Shown here: in pieces, positions 56,727 to 64,000 of the stretch
Numbering within the stretch: position 1 is the first letter of the stretch
Layout of the letters: the number at the start of each line of letters is the position of its first letter
Assembly: GCF_014195685.1 (NCBI RefSeq)
Contig: NZ_JACICF010000002.1
Span: 394,501-458,500, forward strand
Direction of reading: 5' to 3'
Length of the DNA: 64,000 bases
DNA from: Sphingomicrobium lutaoense
GTDB lineage: Bacteria; Pseudomonadota; Alphaproteobacteria; Sphingomonadales; Sphingomonadaceae
Made by a program: the position numbers and the translations under genes
The notes under the pieces: model-generated
The model's database searches: none
Told to the model about the DNA's origin: nothing
Seen by the model: only the letters and a program-made list of their open reading frames with translations

Positions 56727-57275
56727 GTGAACCGCGCGAGGCACACTCTTGCCATCGCCATGCTCGTCATGGCGCTGGCAGGCTGCGCTTCGCGACCCAC
56801 GCCGGCTCCGTCTCCCGCCGTCGCCGCCCCGGCGGCGGCCAGCGCGGCTCCGCTCGTCCTCCCGCTTTCCTCGGCGGCCTTCATGGAAATGAGCGCCTCG
56901 GCGGCGCTTCTCGCGGTGCGCGCTGCCGCACTCGCCGAACAAAGGTCACAGGACCGCGAAGTGCTGGCTTTGGCGCGACTCCAGAAAGCCAATGGGCGCG
57001 GGCTGGCGGGACAGTTGAGCTTCGCCGGAAGGCGGCTCGACCTCCTTCCCGCGGCGCGTCTCCTCCCGCATCACCGCCAGTCGCTCGACAAACTCGCCCG
57101 CGCGCGCGATTTCGACGCGGCCTATCTCGCGCAGCAGCGCCGCCTTATTCCCTTCATGCTCGACATCCACCGCGCCTATGCCGAACGGGGGCGCAGCCCG
57201 ACGTTACGGCCGGTCGCCGAATTGGGAAAACAGATGCTTGAAGCCGAGGCCCGCGCGCTCGCGGCGGCGGAATAG
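56727..57275 (+). CDS. Lipoprotein of unknown function
   Basis: A 182-residue protein starting at GTG 56727 just after a run of G that can serve as ribosome site. The signal ends in lipobox LAGC. A Pro/Ala linker follows, then helical segments rich in Ala, Leu and Arg (LALARLQKANGRGLAGQL, later PAARLLPHHRQSLDKLARA). The helical composition is reminiscent of DUF4142 proteins, but the match is not firm. It is probably co-transcribed with fumC. Confidence 0.7.
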   Translation: MNRARHTLAIAMLVMALAGCASRPTPAPSPAVAAPAAASAAPLVLPLSSAAFMEMSASAALLAVRAAALAEQRSQDREVLALARLQKANGRGLAGQLSFAGRRLDLLPAARLLPHHRQSLDKLARARDFDAAYLAQQRRLIPFMLDIHRAYAERGRSPTLRPVAELGKQMLEAEARALAAAE

Positions 57276-57280
57276 GAGGC

Positions 57281-57448
57281 TCAGCTTTCGCTCAGCTCGT
57301 CCTGCGCCTTTTTCCTGCGGGCAAGCGCCGAATAGGCCAGTGCCAGATGGCCCGCGACCCGGGCATCGCGCCCGCCGCCCTTATGTCCGGCGGCTTCGCG
57401 CGCCCGAGCGGCGCGCTTCTCGAAATAGCGATGGTCGTGGTGGGGCAT
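57281..57448 (-). CDS. Small basic protein of unknown function
   Basis: A 55-residue cytoplasmic peptide beginning MPHHDHRYFEKRAARAREA and ending in KKAQDELSES. It is rich in Arg, His, Lys and Ala, with a helical pattern. Codon use is normal. It is convergent with the lipoprotein gene, five bases away. It may be a small conserved sphingomonad protein, but I cannot confirm that by reading. Confidence 0.55.
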   Translation of the reverse strand: MPHHDHRYFEKRAARAREAAGHKGGGRDARVAGHLALAYSALARRKKAQDELSES

Positions 57449-57585
57449 GACAAGGCCCCATATATCACGAATAAGCGATGGTTTTGAGGGGCTTGGCCAC
57501 CGATTGTCGCCGTGCGGGGGCCATTTGTCGAATTGGCCGTTGGCTCCGCCCTCTCAAGGCCGGGTTAAAGGCCGATTGAGAGGCT

Positions 57586-57614
57586 TTGTCTTTCCTTGCC
57601 AGTCTTGCTAGGGG
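57586..57614 (+). promoter_or_regulatory. Predicted promoter of acnA
   Basis: TTGTCT, 17 bases, TAGGGG, ending 65 bases before the acnA start. Pattern match only. Confidence 0.42.
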
Positions 57615-57679
57615 CGCGCCAACCCGTCAATTCTGCGGCGCGCGCCCGCTCGCCGCACGATGAACCAAGAGGATCCAAC

Positions 57680-60355
<2,676 letters not shown>

Positions 60356-60378
60356 GCGGAAGGTCCAAACTAGCCGAT

Positions 60379-60410
60379 CGGCCGCATGCCCTCACCCGGG
60401 CGTGCGGCCG
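60379..60410 (+). terminator. Hairpin terminator after acnA
   Basis: A 13-base stem with one G-T wobble (CGGCCGCATGCCC with GGGCGTGCGGCCG) and a six-base loop. It is followed by TTGTGCTTTA, a weak T tract. It lies 23 bases after the acnA stop and also stands before the ygfZ 3' end from the other side. Confidence 0.68.
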
Positions 60411-60420
60411 TTGTGCTTTA

Positions 60421-61122
60421 TCAGGGCAGGGCGGCTTTCAGCCAGTCGGGCAGGATCGCGCCCCCGGGGACATTGTCGATCCGCGCATGGACGACCGACA
60501 GGCCGAGATCGGGATAACGGACCCGCGCCTTGTCGGCTTCGCCTTCAACGACGAACAGCCGCCGGTTGACCTTGGCGCGCCAGTTCATCCGCGCGGTATT
60601 TTCCTGGCCAACGAAACAGCCCTTGCGAAAGCTCACGCCGTTCAGTTCGCCCGCATTGGTCTCGAGCCACAGGAGATCGGCCAGCTCAGCGCGCCCCTCG
60701 CAAATCCCGAGCGCAAGGCGATGCTTCCGATAACTCTCGGCAGGCTCGCTCGTGGGCCCAAGCCAGCGGCGGCCCATCTCGGGGTGGCGCGGATCGGCCT
60801 CGCCTTCCTCGCCATCGGCTGACCAATGCACCGCCAGGCTGTCGTCGCGGCCGATCTCGATCGGCCGGCGCAGCCGGTAGAGCGTCAGGCGACGAACCAG
60901 ATCCTCGACGGCATCGGCCTCGACATCGATGAGGAGATCCTCCCCATCGCGCCACACGAAGAAATCGAACAGGCACTTGCCCTGCGGGGTCAATAGCCCG
61001 GCCCAGACGGGCAGGTTGCCCGCCACGTCCTGGGTAACGAGGCCCTGCAGGAATTCGGTGACATTCTCGCCCGAAAGACGGACGAGCGCGCGGTCGGAAA
61101 GGGTGGTCGCAGCCATGCCCAT
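60421..61122 (-). CDS. ygfZ: Folate-binding YgfZ/GcvT-like protein (iron-sulfur cluster maturation)
   Basis: A 233-residue protein of the YgfZ/IBA57 group, which uses folate to assist maturation of some Fe-S enzymes. The diagnostic motif KGCFVGQE is present near residue 170, and the N-terminal [17 protein letters not shown] matches the family. It neighbours acnA, an Fe-S enzyme, convergently. Two ATGs six bases apart (61122 and 61116) are possible starts. It diverges from pyrC. Confidence 0.9.
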   Translation of the reverse strand: MGMAATTLSDRALVRLSGENVTEFLQGLVTQDVAGNLPVWAGLLTPQGKCLFDFFVWRDGEDLLIDVEADAVEDLVRRLTLYRLRRPIEIGRDDSLAVHWSADGEEGEADPRHPEMGRRWLGPTSEPAESYRKHRLALGICEGRAELADLLWLETNAGELNGVSFRKGCFVGQENTARMNWRAKVNRRLFVVEGEADKARVRYPDLGLSVVHARIDNVPGGAILPDWLKAALP

Positions 61123-61161
61123 GAGCTAGGGAGCGCCGAGCCCCAACGCAATGCCGAGCAG

Positions 61162-62211
61162 ATGATGACCGCTGAAACCATGCGCCTCACCCTTCGCCGC
61201 CCCGACGACTGGCATCTCCATTTCCGCGATGGCGCGATGCTGAAGGCCGTGGTGCCCTATACGGCGCGCCAGTTCGCGCGGGCGATCGTCATGCCCAATC
61301 TCTCGCCGCCCGTCACCACGGTCGAAGCGGCCAGCGCCTATCGCGATCGCATTCTGGCGGCGGTGCCCGAAGGCGCCGATTTCACGCCGCTGATGACCTG
61401 CTATCTCACCGATGAAATCGCCGCCGAAGAGGTCGAGCACGGCCATCGCGAAGGCGTGTGGATCGCCGCCAAGCTCTATCCCGCGGGCGCCACCACCAAC
61501 AGCGCGCATGGCGTCACCGATGTCGCCAATCTCTTTCCCGTGCTCCAGCGCTTGGAGAAGATTGGGATGCCGCTATGCGTCCATGGCGAGGTCACCAGCA
61601 GCGATGTCGACATCTTCGACCGCGAAGCGCGCTTCATCGACGAAGTGCTCATCCCGCTGATGGCGCATTTCCCCGATCTCAAGATCATCTTCGAACATAT
61701 CACGACCAGGGACGCCGCCGATTTCGTCGCCGGCTCGCCGGACAATGTCGCCGCCACGATCACCCCGCAGCATCTGATGCTCAACCGCAATGCGCTGTTC
61801 GAAGGCGGGCTGCGGCCCCATGCCTATTGCCTGCCGGTGGTGAAGCGCGAACGGCATCGCCGCGCGGTGCGCGCCGCGGCCACCAGCGGCAGCCCCAAAT
61901 TCTTCCTCGGCACCGACAGCGCGCCGCACAGCCGCCATGCCAAGGAAAGCTCCTGCGGCTGCGCGGGCATCTTCAACGCGCCCTTCGCGCTCGAAGCCTA
62001 TGCCACCGTGTTCGAGGAGGAAGGCGTTCTCGACCGGCTCGAAGGCTTCGCCAGCCTGCACGGGCCCGCCTTCTACGACCTGCCGCTCAACGAAGGGACG
62101 ATCACGCTAGAACGCGCACCCGTCGACGTGCCCGCGTCAATCCCGGTCGGCGATGACGAGATCGTTCCGTTCAAGGCAGGCGAGATGCTCGGCTGGCGTC
62201 TCGCCGACTAG
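61162..62211 (+). CDS. pyrC: Dihydroorotase
   Basis: Closes carbamoyl-aspartate to dihydroorotate in pyrimidine synthesis. The 349-residue zinc enzyme starts with the metal site DWHLHFRDG. It has the carboxylated lysine in [13 protein letters not shown], and further histidines in CVHGEV and FEHITT. Length matches the E. coli class. Two ATGs (61162 and 61165) are possible starts. The stop overlaps the convergent Crp gene by four bases. Confidence 0.95.
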   Translation: MMTAETMRLTLRRPDDWHLHFRDGAMLKAVVPYTARQFARAIVMPNLSPPVTTVEAASAYRDRILAAVPEGADFTPLMTCYLTDEIAAEEVEHGHREGVWIAAKLYPAGATTNSAHGVTDVANLFPVLQRLEKIGMPLCVHGEVTSSDVDIFDREARFIDEVLIPLMAHFPDLKIIFEHITTRDAADFVAGSPDNVAATITPQHLMLNRNALFEGGLRPHAYCLPVVKRERHRRAVRAAATSGSPKFFLGTDSAPHSRHAKESSCGCAGIFNAPFALEAYATVFEEEGVLDRLEGFASLHGPAFYDLPLNEGTITLERAPVDVPASIPVGDDEIVPFKAGEMLGWRLAD

Positions 62212-62966
62212 CATTGCTCCATCCAGGCGGCATTGCGGTCGCCGATGACCTTGTCGAAATGCCGGTCGAGCGAAGCATAGCAGCCGCACGCCCGCTTCTC
62301 GAGCGCGTCGCGATCGACGATCCGGATCACCCCGCGCCGATATTCGATCATGCCCTCGTCCTGGAGCTGGCGTGCGACCGCGTTGATCGTGGTGCGCTGC
62401 ACGCCCAGAAGTCCGGCCAGCGCGTCCTGGGTGAGCTTGAGGCGGTCGCCCGCCCGGTCCTGCGCGGTCATCAGCCAGCGCGCCGCGCGCGCCTCGATCG
62501 GATGGAAAGCATTGCAGGCCACTGACTGCATGACCTGCGCAAGCAGGAAATCGGCATAGCGGCAGTAGAGTTCGCGGACCATCGGGCTGTCGTCCTTGAT
62601 GCGGTCCATCACGCCCATCGGCACCTGCACCATGCTGCCCTCGACCTGTACCTGCGCCTGGGTGAAGGCAGGCAGGTCGCCGCAACTCACGATCCCCCCG
62701 ATCGCTCCTTCGCTTCCGATCGAGGCGACTTCGACGCGCCGCTCGTCGTCGTCCAGCTCGACCATCAGTGACACCGTGGTCGAATCGAGCGGGAAATAGC
62801 TCTGATCGACGAGCTTGCCGGCATGGAAAAGCCGGTCGCCCACCTCCATATGGACAAGGCGACCATGCGCGCGCAGTTCGTCGCGTGCCTTCCTCGGCAT
62901 CAGGTCGAGAAGACGGTTGCTCCCGAAGTCGATATCCGCATCGTTCCGGGCCTCGAGGATCGCCAT
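62208..62966 (-). CDS. Crp/Fnr-family transcriptional regulator
   Basis: A 252-residue protein. The cyclic-nucleotide-binding-like sensor domain spans residues 15-150 ([20 protein letters not shown]). A helix-turn-helix domain follows ([20 protein letters not shown] and a wing [10 protein letters not shown]). The C-terminal tail contains ACGCY, two close cysteines. No Fe-S cysteine cluster of true FNR is visible, so the ligand is unknown. AAGGAGA lies upstream of the ATG. It stands next to the tRNA-Ser gene and island junction. Confidence 0.9.
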   Translation of the reverse strand: MAILEARNDADIDFGSNRLLDLMPRKARDELRAHGRLVHMEVGDRLFHAGKLVDQSYFPLDSTTVSLMVELDDDERRVEVASIGSEGAIGGIVSCGDLPAFTQAQVQVEGSMVQVPMGVMDRIKDDSPMVRELYCRYADFLLAQVMQSVACNAFHPIEARAARWLMTAQDRAGDRLKLTQDALAGLLGVQRTTINAVARQLQDEGMIEYRRGVIRIVDRDALEKRACGCYASLDRHFDKVIGDRNAAWMEQC

Positions 62967-63060
62967 TAAAGTTCTCCTTTACGCGGCAGGCATATTGCAG
63001 CCGCCAACGCAGGGCCGGACCTAAAGGCTCCATCGCGCGCAGGAGGATGAAAGCAGGGCA

Positions 63061-63089
63061 TTGAAGTCGGTGCAAAGCTTCGCTAAGTG
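63061..63089 (+). promoter_or_regulatory. Possible promoter of tRNA-Ser
   Basis: TTGAAG, 17 bases, TAAGTG, ending 20 bases before the mature tRNA start. The -10 is weak. Pattern match only. Confidence 0.33.
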
Positions 63090-63109
63090 CGCGGCCCTAG
63101 CCAAGGCTC

Positions 63110-63202
63110 GGAGACGTGGGTGAGTGGCTGAAACCACCGGTTTGCTAAACCGGCGTGCGGCTAATTGTCGTACCGAGGGTTCGAATCCCTCCGTCTCCGC
63201 CA
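63110..63202 (+). tRNA. tRNA-Ser (anticodon GCU), CCA encoded
   Basis: Acceptor arms GGAGACG and CGTCTCC pair fully. The anticodon stem CCGGT/ACCGG encloses loop TTGCTAA, giving anticodon GCU for AGC and AGU codons. A long variable arm, typical of class II tRNA-Ser, lies between the anticodon stem and the T-arm GGGTTCGAATCCC. The gene-encoded CCA ends at 63202. Such tRNA 3' ends are favoured attachment sites for integrative elements, and an integrase gene starts 138 bases downstream. Confidence 0.97.
63177..63202 (+). other. Putative attachment site (3' end of tRNA-Ser)
   Basis: The T-arm and acceptor end of tRNA-Ser would be kept intact as attL if an element integrated here. This is inferred only from the adjoining integrase; the second copy, needed as proof, would lie outside the window. 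Confidence 0.35.
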
Positions 63203-63239
63203 TCCCCCTATTTCTGCGCGTTTCTCAGCGTCCAAGCGT

Positions 63240-63254
63240 TTGATTAATAATCAA
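63240..63254. repeat. Perfect AT-rich palindrome upstream of the integrase gene
   Basis: TTGATTA, a central A, TAATCAA: a 15-base perfect palindrome in otherwise GC-rich DNA, 87 bases before the integrase start. It could be an operator or an excisionase or integrase arm site. Confidence 0.45.
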
Positions 63255-63340
63255 GCTTTTCAGTCGAAAACTGGCCCCAGCCGTTTCTTGCCGTTTCCGT
63301 GCAGCCCGCTTATGCTGTGGGAAACAGTGTGGGAAAGGCC

Positions 63341-64000
63341 ATGGGCAAGCTCACCGCTACTGCAGTCAAGGCCGCGAAAGAACGCGGGCGATACGGGGAC
63401 GGCGATGGCCTCTACTTGGTCGTCGGCAACGGTGGTGCGAAAAGCTGGGTAGTGCGAATCCAGAAGGACGGTCGCCGCAGGGACATTGGACTCGGTAGCG
63501 CCGCGAAGGTGCCATTGAGGTTGGCGCGCGAACGTGCGGTTTCGGTGCGCACCCAAGTTGAGATGGGCATAGATCCCATTGCCGAGCGCCAGAGGGCGGC
63601 TGGCGTTCCCACATTCAAGGAAGCGGCAAAGCTGGTCCATGCTGAGCATGCTCCGAGCTGGCGCAATCCCAAACATCGCGCACAATGGCTCTCCAGCCTA
63701 GAGGCCTATGTCTTTCCGGCATTCGGCGATCGATCAGTCTCTCAAGTCGAGGCAGCGGACATACGGGACGCGCTGGCGGCAATTTGGCTCGATAAGCCCG
63801 AGACTGCCCGTCGCCTGCGACAGCGCGTGCGTACGGTGATCGATTGGGCCGTGGCGAAGGGTTACCGCGACGGGCCTTTGGCAATGGCAGTTATCGACAA
63901 GGCACTCCCGCGACAGCGCGCCCGCGTGCAGCACCACAAGGCGCTTCCCTACAGCGAACTGCCGGAGTTTTCCGTAGCCGTAAAAAAGAAGGAGACTATC
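63341..64000 (+). CDS. Tyrosine site-specific integrase, P4 type, C-terminus cut by window edge
   Basis: The first 220 codons of an integrase. Residues 1-85 match the DUF4102 arm-binding domain (GRYGDGDGLYLVVGNGGAKS, then IGLGSAAKVPLRLARERA). Residues 95-190 match the SAM-like core-binding domain, beginning with TFKEAAKLVHAEHAPSW. The catalytic domain with its tyrosine would lie beyond the edge. Codon choice is looser at the third position than in the rest of the window, as expected for acquired DNA. Its place next to tRNA-Ser marks the left end of a probable genomic island. ATG 63341 has GGGAAAGG upstream. Confidence 0.93.
   Translation, partial: MGKLTATAVKAAKERGRYGDGDGLYLVVGNGGAKSWVVRIQKDGRRRDIGLGSAAKVPLRLARERAVSVRTQVEMGIDPIAERQRAAGVPTFKEAAKLVHAEHAPSWRNPKHRAQWLSSLEAYVFPAFGDRSVSQVEAADIRDALAAIWLDKPETARRLRQRVRTVIDWAVAKGYRDGPLAMAVIDKALPRQRARVQHHKALPYSELPEFSVAVKKKETI

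Overview
The window is a contiguous piece of a high-GC alphaproteobacterial chromosome. It most resembles the order Sphingomonadales. This rests on a dense, GC-ending coding style, an aa3 oxidase (cta) locus, an alphaproteobacterial SspB tail, a purE-purK pair with PurT, and a Crp/Fnr and LytTR regulator set; the genus cannot be fixed by reading alone. Nearly all of it is ordinary core genome with short intergenic gaps. The only gap over 300 bases is 20801-21235, which holds a start-less small reading frame and a terminator. The right end enters a probable integrated element.

Layout. 1-5879: aerobic respiration (ctaC, ctaD, and ctaB cut by the left edge). The cta genes are separated by a winged-helix/membrane regulator, a membrane protein and an opposite-strand cyclophilin. 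6055-9838: tightly overlapping pyrE-pdxJ-acpS-lepB, then an AI-2E-type transporter. 9835-13714: FKBP isomerase, rpsU, two L,D-transpeptidases of different families and two PilZ proteins. 13721-17553: a TesA-like esterase divergent from a YbbA/YbbP-type ABC system. 17640-21361: zinc-ribbon protein, divergent cyclophilin, purT, small exported proteins, rpmJ. 21453-30976: M28, M14 and M16 peptidases with gpmA, a small diguanylate cyclase, purE-purK and a DUF1206 protein. 31106-33990: lepA, a YghU-type GST and a YqaE peptide.

34134-44029 is the signalling stretch. It has a soluble triple-PAS hybrid kinase, a membrane PAS-GGDEF-EAL protein, an M1 aminopeptidase, and a LytS/LytTR pair whose operon continues into two small uncharacterised proteins. 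44026-49912: MATE exporter, VOC protein, an ABC-2 exporter pair, queG and a lipoprotein. 50012-57448: PfkB kinase, APC and NSS transporters, HIT protein, SspB, fumC and small proteins. 57680-62966: acnA, ygfZ, pyrC and a Crp/Fnr regulator.

63110-64000: tRNA-Ser(GCU) followed by the N-terminal 220 codons of a P4-type tyrosine integrase running off the edge, the usual signature of a genomic island junction. Functionally the window joins TCA and respiration genes (fumC, acnA, cta), pyrimidine and purine synthesis (pyrE, pyrC, purT, purE, purK), peptide scavenging (four metallopeptidase families plus amino-acid transporters), envelope remodelling and c-di-GMP signalling. I saw no CRISPR array, insertion sequence or recognisable defence system. 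The least explained parts are the LytS/LytTR-linked small proteins, the polytopic winged-helix protein in the cta locus, and whatever lies beyond the integrase.
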